From the NCBI GenBank assembly GCA_030149365.1, contig JASBRP010000041.1, forward strand, positions 1 to 58,985: DNA of 58,985 nt, in the 5' to 3' direction. The notes under the pieces were generated by a model, which worked only from the letters and a program-made list of their open reading frames with translations, was not told where the DNA came from and did not search any database. This DNA is from Solimonas sp. (GTDB taxonomy: Bacteria > Pseudomonadota > Gammaproteobacteria > Nevskiales > Nevskiaceae). Shown piece after piece: positions 9,873 to 17,858 of the stretch; position 1 is the stretch's first letter, and each line of letters starts with the position of its first letter. The position numbers and the translations under genes were made by a program.

Positions 9873-10777
9873 CTACTCAATTTTTTCAAACTCTAGTCGG
9901 TGTGATTCGCCAGCCAGCACGGCTCTTTGCAGAGTTACATGTCGCAAATTCTTGGAACGCAGGATTTGCTTAATTTGGCATATGGTCACCTCTCGTGCGC
10001 GCATACCAATCACTACTCCGGAGATCGCTGATGCCGGCAAGGAGAACAGGAAAATTTTCTCTCCGGCGACTGTAAGCACTTCCTCAGCATGATCGACAGG
10101 CATGAGCATGCGCCACTCTGATTCATATGCCCATGACGAGCCTTTTGTAACAAGCAGCTCATCTCCGTTCAACTCCATCATCGTGAGCTGAGGCCTTGCT
10201 TCGTCCACGTAACGCACTTGGCGCAAGTGAAACAGCTCATCCGAACTGGAGCGGCGGCGGTTGAAGAACCAATGCCTCGCATCAAACTTAATAGCAAAGC
10301 CTTTGTGCGACTCTGCATAGTGCGCCCATAGCAAAGGGGCAGTAATTGATTGAGATAAACTCAGGATTCCGAGTTTCGACTGAAGCAGCTCCGTCAGCAT
10401 AGTTTTTGCTCGGGCGGTGAACATCTCAACTGTCGACAATAGCTTCGGGCGAGATTTAGCCAAAAATATCTGATCAATTCCGGATTTTCAGTGAGTTTTT
10501 TGTTAATTTCCTCCATCGTGACCATCTTTCGAAATTCATTTGGCATCCTTTGATACTGCGCTTCTAGTTCTTCCCGAACAAGATCAAGTGGGGGATTAAG
10601 GAATTCGTCCATTCGATCTTCAGGCGCAAATTTCTCAAACATCGGCCTAAGTTCGAACGGATCATTGAGAGCAGAGGGTTGAGTAAATCTGATCTTCAAA
10701 TCACTCAGAACATCTAATCGATCCGAGTGGACAAATTTATATAGTTTTTCTGGGGGGCTCTCTTTCTCAAATTGCAT
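9873..10777 (-). pseudogene. DUF2971-family gene interrupted by a frameshift
   Basis: The N-terminal part starts at ATG 10777 and reads LYKFVHSDRLDVLSDLKIRFTQP and SALNDPFE, the family's usual beginning. It runs to a stop near 10395. The C-terminal part, in another frame (9873 to about 10480), carries the hallmark ITAPLLWAHYAESHKGFAIKFD. The two frames overlap around 10465-10482. Restoring four bases at GAATTGATCAG, as in GAATTGATTGATCAG, would give a continuous protein of about 300 residues (inference). Base composition is clearly poorer in GC than in neighbouring genes, suggesting transfer. DUF2971 proteins are poorly characterised accessory proteins. It begins 16 bases after acylphosphatase on the same strand. 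A sequencing error is also possible. Confidence 0.8.
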
Positions 10778-10793
10778 GTCTTTTCGGCCGTCC

Positions 10794-11072
10794 CTAACCG
10801 TGTCGGTGCACAATAAAGCCGCCCTCCGGCTGCCCATCCTCCGCCATCCACTCCACCGCATCCACCCTCGCCGCCGGTGGCCCGCGATCCAGCCAGCCGC
10901 GCAACTCGGCCAATGCCTCCGGACTGCCTGCGGCGATACCCTCCACACGGCCATCGGGCAGGTTGCGGACCCAGCCGTCCAGGCCCAACCGGGTGGCGGT
11001 ATCGGCGGTGCTCTGGCGGAAGAACACGCCCTGCACGCGGCCGGAGACGGTGAAGCGGTAACATTCGCGCAT
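10794..11072 (-). CDS. Acylphosphatase
   Basis: A small cytosolic enzyme of 92 residues that hydrolyses carboxyl-phosphate bonds. The substrate-binding loop GRVQGVFFR (residues 11-19) with its essential Arg, and the catalytic Asn context GWVRNLPDGRVEG (residues 33-45), are both present in the expected order, and the length is typical. ATG 11072 is 23 bases from the divergent hypothetical at 11095. The disrupted DUF2971 gene follows on the same strand. Confidence 0.93.
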   Translation of the reverse strand: MRECYRFTVSGRVQGVFFRQSTADTATRLGLDGWVRNLPDGRVEGIAAGSPEALAELRGWLDRGPPAARVDAVEWMAEDGQPEGGFIVHRHG

Positions 11073-11094
11073 AGCTGAACAACCAGGTGGCTTC

Positions 11095-11763
11095 ATGGGC
11101 ATCATCTCGCAAATCCGCCGCGGCGTGGCCGCGGTGAGGCAGCTCCGGGGCACCCCGTTGCCCGAGGGCGAGCCGGAACTGGCCGCCTTCTCGGCCGCGA
11201 TCCCGGTGGGGCCCAATGGCGCGCCGCTGTGGCAGATCGACGTGCAGGTCACCACCGAGCCGCATGCCGACGGCGAGCGCCTGCGCCTGCGCGCACGCAT
11301 CCAGACCAACCTGGCCTCGGCGCTGAAGCCGGCGCTGGGCGCGCCGGCGTCGCTGTCCGACAGCCGCGCGCTGACGCTGGCCGAACGCACCGGCTCGCTG
11401 GTGCAGCGCACCGCCAACCGCGTGCTGAACCTGCCGGCGGTGCGGGCCTTCGCCGAGCCACTGCTGAGCAACGACTTCAACACCTTCATCGAGGTGCAGG
11501 CCTCCACCGCCTCGCTCGACGCGGGCGCGGGCGAGCTGATCCCGCAGAGCGACAAGCTGGCGGCGCTGGGCATCCAGCCGCGCCGCGCCGGCGACCAGCC
11601 GATGGCGGAGACCTGGAGCGGCCAGGCCGCCGACGGCTTTGCGCAGGTGTCGCTGCTGCAGATCGACAAGCGCCACCTGCCGCCTGGCCTGGCCCAGCGC
11701 CTGGGCGACAAGCCTTTCCAGCTGGCGGCGGCCATCGTCAACACGGCACAGCAGAAGAAGTAG
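11095..11763 (+). CDS. Hypothetical protein, 222 residues
   Basis: No family recognised. There is no signal peptide or transmembrane segment; the protein looks cytosolic and soluble, with beta-rich stretches such as PLWQIDVQVTTEP and LRLRARIQTNLASALKPALG and an Arg/Leu-rich centre (SLVQRTANRVLNLPAVRAFAEP). AGGTGG precedes ATG 11095. It lies 51 bases before the MATE exporter on the same strand, so co-transcription is likely. Codon use and GC match the neighbours, so it is probably a real lineage-specific gene. Confidence 0.75.
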   Translation: MGIISQIRRGVAAVRQLRGTPLPEGEPELAAFSAAIPVGPNGAPLWQIDVQVTTEPHADGERLRLRARIQTNLASALKPALGAPASLSDSRALTLAERTGSLVQRTANRVLNLPAVRAFAEPLLSNDFNTFIEVQASTASLDAGAGELIPQSDKLAALGIQPRRAGDQPMAETWSGQAADGFAQVSLLQIDKRHLPPGLAQRLGDKPFQLAAAIVNTAQQKK

Positions 11764-11814
11764 TGTCGGCCCAGGCCGGAAGAACCGCATGAATGCCGCC
11801 AGGCAAGCCTGCTG

Positions 11815-13137
11815 ATGGCGCGCACGCGCTCGCGCGAGGTGCTGCAGCTGGCACTGCCGATCATCGGCGGCATGGCCTCGCAGAACCTGCTGAACCTGGC
11901 CGACGCCTGGATGGTGGGCGGCCTGGGACCGGACGCGCTGGCGGCCACCGGCATCGCCAACTTCGTCAACTTCATCGCCTTCGCTTTCATCATGGGCTTC
12001 GCCAGCGCGGTGCAGGCGATCGCGGCACGGCGTGCCGGCGAGGGCCACACGGACGAGCTGGCGGTGCCGCTCAACGGCGGGCTGCTGCTGTCGCTAGCGA
12101 TCGGCGTGCCGATGTCTGCGCTGCTGATCTGGTTCACCCCGGAAATCCTCGGTGCGCTGACCACCGACCCCAACGTGGTGCGCGAGGGCACGCCCTACCT
12201 GCAGTGGCGCCTGGTGGCGGTGGCGGCAGTGGGCATGAACTTCGCGTTCCGCGGCTACTGGAGCGCAGTGAAGATGACGCGCCTCTACCTGCTGACGCTG
12301 GTGGAGATGCACGCGCTCAACATCCTGTTCAGCTACTCGCTGATCTACGGCCACTTCGGCCTGCCGGCGATGGGCACGGCGGGCGCCGGCCTCGGCACCA
12401 CGCTGGCGACGCTGGCCGGCACCGGCATCTACTTCTTCCTGGCCTCGCGCCACGCCGGCCCGCACGGCTTCCTGCGGCGGCGGCCCACGCGCGAGCAGAT
12501 CCGCAGCCTGCTGCGCCTGAGCATCCCGTCCTGCATCCAGCAGCTGCTGTTCTCCAGCGGTTTCCTGGTGCTCTTCTGGATCGTCGGCAAGATCGGCACG
12601 CCGCAGCTGGCGGTAGCCAGCGTGCTGATCACGATCACGCTGACGGCCGTGCTGCCGTCGATGGGCTTCGGCCTGGCCGCCGCCACGCTCTGCGCCCAGG
12701 CCCTGGGCCGCGGCGATGCCGAGGATGCGCAGCGCTGGGCCTGGGATACCTACAAGGTGGCGCTGTGGGTGTTCGCAGCGCTGTCGATCCCGATGCTGCT
12801 GCTGCCGGGGCCGGTGCTGGCCTTCTTCCTGCGCGATCCGACGCTGGTGGAGCTGGGGCGGCTGCCGCTGCAGCTGATCGGCGCCACGGTGGCGCTCGAT
12901 GGTCTGGGCCTGATCATGATGCAGGCCCTGCTCGGCGCGGGCGCGGCCCAGCTGGTGATGAAGGTGTCGGTGGGCCTGCAATGGCTGCTGTTCCTGCCGC
13001 TGGCCTGGCTGCTGGGCCCGGTGCTGGGTTACGGCCTGGTGGCGCTGTGGATGGCGATGGGCGCCTACCGCCTGCTGCAGGCGCTGATCTTCACGATGGC
13101 CTGGCAGCAGCGGGGCTGGGCGACGATCCGCATTTGA
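11815..13137 (+). CDS. MATE-family cation/drug exporter
   Basis: A protein of 440 residues with about twelve hydrophobic helices in two homologous halves. Each half opens with a typical MATE segment: LALPIIGGMASQNLLNLADAWMVGGLG (residues 12-38) and LRLSIPSCIQQLLFSSGFLVLFWIVGKIG. Family members export cationic drugs or metabolites in exchange for H+ or Na+; the substrate cannot be read from sequence. There is no strong ribosome site before ATG 11815, so coupling to the upstream gene is possible. A REP-type hairpin lies 15 bases after the stop. Confidence 0.9.
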   Translation: MARTRSREVLQLALPIIGGMASQNLLNLADAWMVGGLGPDALAATGIANFVNFIAFAFIMGFASAVQAIAARRAGEGHTDELAVPLNGGLLLSLAIGVPMSALLIWFTPEILGALTTDPNVVREGTPYLQWRLVAVAAVGMNFAFRGYWSAVKMTRLYLLTLVEMHALNILFSYSLIYGHFGLPAMGTAGAGLGTTLATLAGTGIYFFLASRHAGPHGFLRRRPTREQIRSLLRLSIPSCIQQLLFSSGFLVLFWIVGKIGTPQLAVASVLITITLTAVLPSMGFGLAAATLCAQALGRGDAEDAQRWAWDTYKVALWVFAALSIPMLLLPGPVLAFFLRDPTLVELGRLPLQLIGATVALDGLGLIMMQALLGAGAAQLVMKVSVGLQWLLFLPLAWLLGPVLGYGLVALWMAMGAYRLLQALIFTMAWQQRGWATIRI

Positions 13138-13152
13138 GCTCCAGGGTTTGCG

Positions 13153-13212
13153 TGTAGGAGCCAGCTTGCTGGCGACTCTTGCCGAGAGGTCGCCAGCAAG
13201 CTGGCTCCTACA
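13153..13212. repeat. REP-type hairpin, 24-base perfect arms (copy 1)
   Basis: Arms 13153-13176 and 13189-13212, beginning TGTAGGAGCCAGCTTGCTGG, with a 12-base loop. An element with identical arms and loop length but a different loop sequence lies at 50344-50403. It resembles REP elements of Pseudomonas and relatives. No RAYT transposase is in the window. It separates the convergent MATE and DUF4112 genes. Confidence 0.9.
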
Positions 13213-13224
13213 ACACCGCCGTGG

Positions 13225-13719
13225 CTACAGGAAGTGACGGGCGGCCCAGATCGCCAGCCCACCCACGGCGGCCATCGCCAGCACCAGCACGACGATGCCG
13301 GCGCGGCGCTGCCCCGGACCCGCGACGACGATGCCGTGGCGGCGCTCCTGCTCCTGCAGGTAGTCCTCCAGCAGGCGGGCATTGATGCGGTTGGCCTTGA
13401 AGGCGAAGTCGAAGACGTCGCCCAGCAGCGGCACCAGGCCGACCAGGGCGTCCAGGGCGGCGAAACCCGTCATCTTCAGCAGCAGCGGGCGCGGCGCGCC
13501 GATCTTCACGCCCTCGTAGACCACGAAGCCGGACAGGGCCAGGCCGACGATGTCGCCCACCACCGGCACCAGGCCGACCACGGAATCCACGCCGATTCTC
13601 CAGCCCAGGCCGGGGACGCGGACGGCTTCGTCCAGCAGCCGCGACATCCGCTGCAGGCGTCGGCGGGAGGCTTGTACCGCGTCCAGAGGGGCCAGCACAT
13701 CGCGGGAGGTAGTGTCCAT
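13225..13719 (-). CDS. DUF4112-domain membrane protein
   Basis: A protein of 164 residues. The central domain has repeated Gly/Val-rich segments (GWRIGVDSVVGLVPVVGDIVG at residues 39-59 and ALDALVGLVPLLGDVFDFAFKANRIN around 87-112) typical of DUF4112. The C-terminus ends in a single transmembrane helix (AGIVVLVLAMAAVGGLAIWAA). Function unknown. It is divergent from plsB across 58 bases, so the two share a control region. Confidence 0.88.
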   Translation of the reverse strand: MDTTSRDVLAPLDAVQASRRRLQRMSRLLDEAVRVPGLGWRIGVDSVVGLVPVVGDIVGLALSGFVVYEGVKIGAPRPLLLKMTGFAALDALVGLVPLLGDVFDFAFKANRINARLLEDYLQEQERRHGIVVAGPGQRRAGIVVLVLAMAAVGGLAIWAARHFL

Positions 13720-13777
13720 AGGCCCATTATCGCTAACCTATGGGTCATAACCAGCTGAATACAGGATTTCGGGGACC

Positions 13778-16294
13778 ATGCGAGCCTTGCTGTACAAACT
13801 GATGTTCCTGCTCGCGTACTGGGTGTTCCGGCCTTTCAACCGCTACATCCACTACACCACCACGCCGGCAGCGCTGCGCGACAGCCTCAAGCTGGACGTG
13901 ACCAAGCCGGTGGTCTACATCCTGGCAACGCGCTCCTGGGCCGACCTGTTCGTGCTGGACCGCATCTGCAAGGATCTGGGGCTGCCGCGGCCCAACCGCA
14001 CCGGCTCCAACTTCCCCAGCATCGAGAAGGCCGGCGTGGTCTACCTGCCGGCGCTGCTGGAGACGCGCATGCGCTCCACCGAGCTGACGCGCCTGATCGA
14101 GACCGGCATCGCCACGCAGGACTTCGACGCGCAGCTGGTACCGGTATCGGTGTTCTGGGGCCGCGACCCGGGCCGCGAGAAGAGCTGGTTCGAGCTGCTG
14201 TTCGCCGACAGCGTGCAGGCGGGCATGGTGCGCAAGTTCTTCATCATGCTGGCCAACGGCCGCAGCGTGTTCGCCAACTTCGGCCTGCCGCTGTCGTTCC
14301 GCGAGTTCGTCAGCCGCGAGCCGGATGCCACCCGTGCAATCCGCAAGCTGACCCGCACGCTGCATTTCCACTTCCTGCGCGCGCGCACCGCGGCGCTGGG
14401 CCCCACCCTGCTGCCGCGCCACGTCGTCATCAACGGCCTGCTGCAGCGCAAGAATGTGCTCGAGGCCGTGGATGCCGCCACCAAGGGCGGCTCGATGACG
14501 CGCGAGAAGGCGCTGGCGCATGCGCGCAAGTGCGCCGACGAGATCGCCGCGGACTACACCAACAACGTCATCGTCTTCATCGAGCGCTTCCTCGGTGCCA
14601 TCCTGTTCAAGCGCGTGTTCAGCGCCATCGACGTGCGCGGCCTGGACCGCCTGCGTGACTGGGCGCAGCAGGGCTATGAAATCGTCTACATGCCCTCGCA
14701 CCGCTCGCACGCGGACTACCTGCTGGTGTCGTACACGCTGTACCACGCCGGCCTGGTGCCGCCGCACATCGCGGCGGGCGTCAATCTCAATTTCTGGCCG
14801 GTCGGCGGCCTGCTGCGCGGTGCCGGTGCCTTCTACCTGCGCCGCAGCTTCGCCGGCGACTACATCTACAGCGCGGTGTTCCGCGCCTACGTCGACTCGC
14901 TGATCCAGCGCGGCTACGCCATCGAGTTCTTCCCCGAGGGCGGGCGCAGCCGTACCGGCCGCCTGCTGGCACCCAAGACCGGCATGCTGTCGATGGTGGT
15001 GGAGGCCAGCCTCAAGCAGCGCACGCGCAAGGTCGTGCTGGTGCCGGTGTTCATCGGCTACGACAAGTGCTGGGAAGTGGCCAGCTACGCCAAGGAACTC
15101 CAGGGCGCCAAGAAGCAGAAGGAATCCGCGGAAGGGCTGCTCAAGGCCGGCAAGATCCTGGGCAAGTCCTACGGCAAGGCCTACATCAGCTTCGGCGAGC
15201 CGACCGTGCTGCAGGACCATGCCGACAAGCACCTGCCGGGCTGGCGCGAAGCCTTTGCCGCCGACAACGGCGAACTGCCGCCGCAGTACAAGGCCTACGT
15301 CGGCCAGCTGGCGCTGCAGCACATGCGCGACATCAACGCCGCCGCGGTGGCCAACCCGGTGGGCCTGGCGGCAGTGGCGCTGCTGGCCTCGCCGCAGCGC
15401 GCGGTGTCGGAGGATGAGTTCGTCGAGCAGATCGGCCACCTGGTCTGGCTGCTCAAGGGCCACCCCGACAACGCCAACCTCTACATCCCCGAGTCGGCGC
15501 CCAAGGCCATCGTCGAAGGCAGTGCGCCGATCGCGCGCATCCTGCGCGTACCGCACAAGTGGGGCGACCTGCACGCCATCACCGACAACGATGCCGTCGC
15601 GCTGACCTACAACCGCAACAACATCCAGCACCTGTTTGCGATCCCGTCGATGATCGCCAACCAGTTCCGCACGCGCATGCTGCTGTCCGAGGAAGTGATC
15701 GTGCTGGGCGTGCGCGCGCTCTATCCCTTCCTGCGTACCGAGTTCTTCCTGCGCTGGCAGCCGGACGAGGTGGAGGGCGTCACGCGCCAGTGGCTGGAGG
15801 TGATGGTCCGCCTCGGCCTGCTGAGCCACGAGGGCGACCGCCTGCAGCGCCCGGACGTCACCAGCCCGGCCTTCTCCACGCTGGCCATGCTGGGCCGCGT
15901 GATGGGCGAGACGCTGGAGCGCTACTGCATCACCGCGCTGCTGCTGGCCGAGGAACGCCGCACGCAGCAGTCGCTCAAGCGCGAGCGCTTCGAGGAGGAC
16001 TGCCGCCTGATCGCCGAGCGCATGGCGATCCTCACCGGCCGCGACGCCCCGGAGTTCTTCGACAAGGCCCTGTTCCGCGGCTACCTCAACACCCTGATCG
16101 AGGTCGGCCTGGTGGTGGAGACCGGCGACCGCAGCCTGGCCGTGGACGCGCGCATCGAGCGCATCGCCGAGCGTTCGCTGGAAATGCTGTCGGACGAAAC
16201 CCGCCAGATGCTGCTGCAACTGCTGTCGCGCCGGAAGATGGCCGAAACGGCTACCCCGCCGCCCGCGGAACCGACCCCGGCGGACCCTGTCTGA
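13778..16294 (+). CDS. plsB: Glycerol-3-phosphate 1-O-acyltransferase PlsB
   Basis: The first acylation of membrane phospholipid synthesis: it acylates sn-glycerol-3-phosphate at position 1 with acyl-ACP or acyl-CoA at the inner membrane. The acyltransferase motif HRSHADYLL (around residue 309) is HxxxxD. FFPEGGRSRTGRLL (around residue 386) is the glycerol-3-phosphate-binding block III. At 838 residues it matches full-length PlsB (about 807 in E. coli). The tail is Pro/Ala-rich (ATPPPAEPTPADPV). Start ATG 13778 has GGGGA upstream. Confidence 0.96.
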   Translation: MRALLYKLMFLLAYWVFRPFNRYIHYTTTPAALRDSLKLDVTKPVVYILATRSWADLFVLDRICKDLGLPRPNRTGSNFPSIEKAGVVYLPALLETRMRSTELTRLIETGIATQDFDAQLVPVSVFWGRDPGREKSWFELLFADSVQAGMVRKFFIMLANGRSVFANFGLPLSFREFVSREPDATRAIRKLTRTLHFHFLRARTAALGPTLLPRHVVINGLLQRKNVLEAVDAATKGGSMTREKALAHARKCADEIAADYTNNVIVFIERFLGAILFKRVFSAIDVRGLDRLRDWAQQGYEIVYMPSHRSHADYLLVSYTLYHAGLVPPHIAAGVNLNFWPVGGLLRGAGAFYLRRSFAGDYIYSAVFRAYVDSLIQRGYAIEFFPEGGRSRTGRLLAPKTGMLSMVVEASLKQRTRKVVLVPVFIGYDKCWEVASYAKELQGAKKQKESAEGLLKAGKILGKSYGKAYISFGEPTVLQDHADKHLPGWREAFAADNGELPPQYKAYVGQLALQHMRDINAAAVANPVGLAAVALLASPQRAVSEDEFVEQIGHLVWLLKGHPDNANLYIPESAPKAIVEGSAPIARILRVPHKWGDLHAITDNDAVALTYNRNNIQHLFAIPSMIANQFRTRMLLSEEVIVLGVRALYPFLRTEFFLRWQPDEVEGVTRQWLEVMVRLGLLSHEGDRLQRPDVTSPAFSTLAMLGRVMGETLERYCITALLLAEERRTQQSLKRERFEEDCRLIAERMAILTGRDAPEFFDKALFRGYLNTLIEVGLVVETGDRSLAVDARIERIAERSLEMLSDETRQMLLQLLSRRKMAETATPPPAEPTPADPV

Positions 16295-16335
16295 TAGGGC
16301 CTCAGGGGCCCTGCCCGGCCCCTTCTGAACAGGCG

Positions 16336-16364
16336 TTAGACGCCCCGGAAGGACTCGCTATAAT
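16336..16364 (+). promoter_or_regulatory. Sigma70-type promoter for the FKBP gene
   Basis: TTAGAC (16336-16341), 17-base spacer, perfect TATAAT (16359-16364). Transcription would start near 16371, about 45 bases before the start codon and upstream of a terminator-like hairpin. Confidence 0.65.
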
Positions 16365-16375
16365 CCGGGTCGCCC

Positions 16376-16396
16376 GGGGGCTTCGCCCCCTTTTTT
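16376..16396 (+). terminator. Terminator-like hairpin between promoter and FKBP start
   Basis: GGGGGC-TTC-GCCCCC followed by six T. It ends plsB transcripts, but it also lies inside the predicted leader of the FKBP mRNA, so it could attenuate that gene. Confidence 0.75.
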
Positions 16397-16414
16397 CATA
16401 CCTACGAGATTCCT

Positions 16415-17239
16415 ATGCAGAAGAAAATGCTGGTTCTGGCCGCCGTCGTCGCGTCCAGCCTGTCCGTTGCCTGCGCCAAGAAGGAAGGCGGTGCCGAGGC
16501 CGGTGGTTCCGCCGGCTCCGGCGATCTCCAGACCGACGCCCAGAAGTTCGGCTACTCCATCGGCGTGGACCTGGGCCGCTCCCTGGCCCCGGTCAAGGAT
16601 GACGTGGACGTCAAGGCGCTGAAGGCCGGCCTGGATGACGCCGCTGCCGCCGCCGCCAAGGTCGAGGAAGCCAAGAAGGCCCTGGCCGCCAAGCCGGACG
16701 ACGCCAAGCTGAAGGAAGCCCTGGCCGAGGCCGAGAAGATGCCGGGCATCAAGCTCGACGACAAGCAGCGCGAAGAAGTGAAGATGAACGTGGCCAAGAA
16801 GCTTCAGGAGAAGCAGGTCACCGAGCGTACCAAGCAGTCGGAGACCGCCAAGGCCGCCGGTGAGAAGTTCCTGGCCGAGAACGCCAAGAAGGCCGGCGTG
16901 AAGACCACCTCCTCGGGCCTGCAGTACGAAGTCGTCACCGAGGGCAAGGGCGCCAAGCCGAAGGCCTCCGACACCGTCACCGTGCACTACAAGGGCACGC
17001 TGCTGAACGGCGAGGAGTTCGACAGCTCCTACTCGCGCAACCAGCCGGTCACCTTCCCGCTGGCCAACGTGATCCCGGGCTGGACCGAGGGCGTGCAGCT
17101 GATGACGCCGGGCTCCAAGTACAAGTTCTACATCCCCTCCGAGCTCGGCTACGGCGAGCGCGGCGCGGGCGTGAAGATCGGCCCCAACGAGACCCTGGTG
17201 TTCGAGGTCGAGCTGCTGTCGGTGGGCGAACAGAAGTAA
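16415..17239 (+). CDS. FKBP-type peptidyl-prolyl isomerase, FkpA/Mip-like
   Basis: Envelope protein-folding helper of 274 residues. The signal sequence ends in LSVACAKKEGG; the Cys may be lipidated, though the lipobox is imperfect. The mature protein has an Ala/Lys-rich helical dimerisation domain (about residues 45-155) and a C-terminal FKBP domain (about 170-272). FKBP landmarks include DTVTVHYKGTLLNGEEFDSS, VIPGWTEGVQLM and YGERGAGVKIGPNETLVFEVELL. The inserted helical part has an unusually long charged linker (KVEEAKKALAAKPDDAKLKE). It has its own promoter and terminator and is not in an operon. Confidence 0.92.
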   Translation: MQKKMLVLAAVVASSLSVACAKKEGGAEAGGSAGSGDLQTDAQKFGYSIGVDLGRSLAPVKDDVDVKALKAGLDDAAAAAAKVEEAKKALAAKPDDAKLKEALAEAEKMPGIKLDDKQREEVKMNVAKKLQEKQVTERTKQSETAKAAGEKFLAENAKKAGVKTTSSGLQYEVVTEGKGAKPKASDTVTVHYKGTLLNGEEFDSSYSRNQPVTFPLANVIPGWTEGVQLMTPGSKYKFYIPSELGYGERGAGVKIGPNETLVFEVELLSVGEQK

Positions 17240-17261
17240 GGAGCCCCTGGCTCCAGATGTG

Positions 17262-17289
17262 AAAAAGGCCGGCGCAAGCCGGCCTTTTT
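17262..17289. terminator. Bidirectional intrinsic terminator
   Basis: AAAAAGGCCGGC / GCCGGCCTTTTT (17262-17273, 17278-17289) with a GCAA loop, between the convergent FKBP and DUF4124 genes; it can serve both strands. Confidence 0.93.
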
Positions 17290-17302
17290 CGTTGGGGCTC
17301 CG

Positions 17303-17743
17303 TCAGGAGCCGCCGCAGTTCTCGGCCGCCAGCTCCTCGGCCTGCCGGCGCTGCTCGTCGTGGCGCTCCGTGTTCCAGCGCTCCATCTCGCCCTTGTCGT
17401 TGCGCGACATCAGCCGGTTGGGGTTGTTCTGGGCCAGCAGGATCAGCCGCGCCCTGGCTTCGGTACAAGCCTTGTCCCGCTCCGAGGCCTTGGCCTGCTG
17501 TTCGGCCGCCTTCTGCGCGGCTTCGCCGCGCTCCTTGTCCAGGGCATTCATCTGGCGCTGCAGGGCCTCGAGCTCGCCCGGGTTGCCCGGCGACACCCGC
17601 GGCGTGACCTTCTCGGCCGGGCGGCCTGCCGGCGGCGTCTGGCTGTAGGTCACGCGTCCCTGGGCATCCACGGAGCGGTAGATCTCGGCCCCGGCCAGGC
17701 CGGGGAGCGCGAGCAGCAGGGGCAGCAGGACGATGCGTTTCAT
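17303..17743 (-). CDS. Secreted DUF4124-domain protein
   Basis: A protein of 146 residues from ATG 17743; GTG 17749 would add two residues. Signal peptide MKRIVLLPLLLALPGLAGA is followed directly by the DUF4124 core EIYRSVDAQGRVTYSQTPPAG. Next comes a charged, Gln/Ala/Glu-rich coiled-coil stretch (about residues 55-105) and a C-terminal Cys (AENCGGS). Function unknown; DUF4124 proteins are periplasmic and widespread in gammaproteobacteria. Confidence 0.9.
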   Translation of the reverse strand: MKRIVLLPLLLALPGLAGAEIYRSVDAQGRVTYSQTPPAGRPAEKVTPRVSPGNPGELEALQRQMNALDKERGEAAQKAAEQQAKASERDKACTEARARLILLAQNNPNRLMSRNDKGEMERWNTERHDEQRRQAEELAAENCGGS

Positions 17744-17810
17744 GGTCACAGCTTAGAGCTTCCGCGCCGGCAAGACACGCCCGGCCAGCGGCAAGGGCGA
17801 CCGGCGGTAC

Positions 17811-17840
17811 AAAAGAAAACGCCGCCCGAAGGCGGCGTTT
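17811..17840 (-). terminator. Intrinsic terminator of the DUF1329 gene
   Basis: AAACGCCGCC / GGCGGCGTTT (17817-17826, 17831-17840) with a CGAA loop; the A-rich 17811-17819 gives the T run on the minus strand. Confidence 0.85.
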
Positions 17841-17858
17841 TGCAAGGCAGCATGAAGC

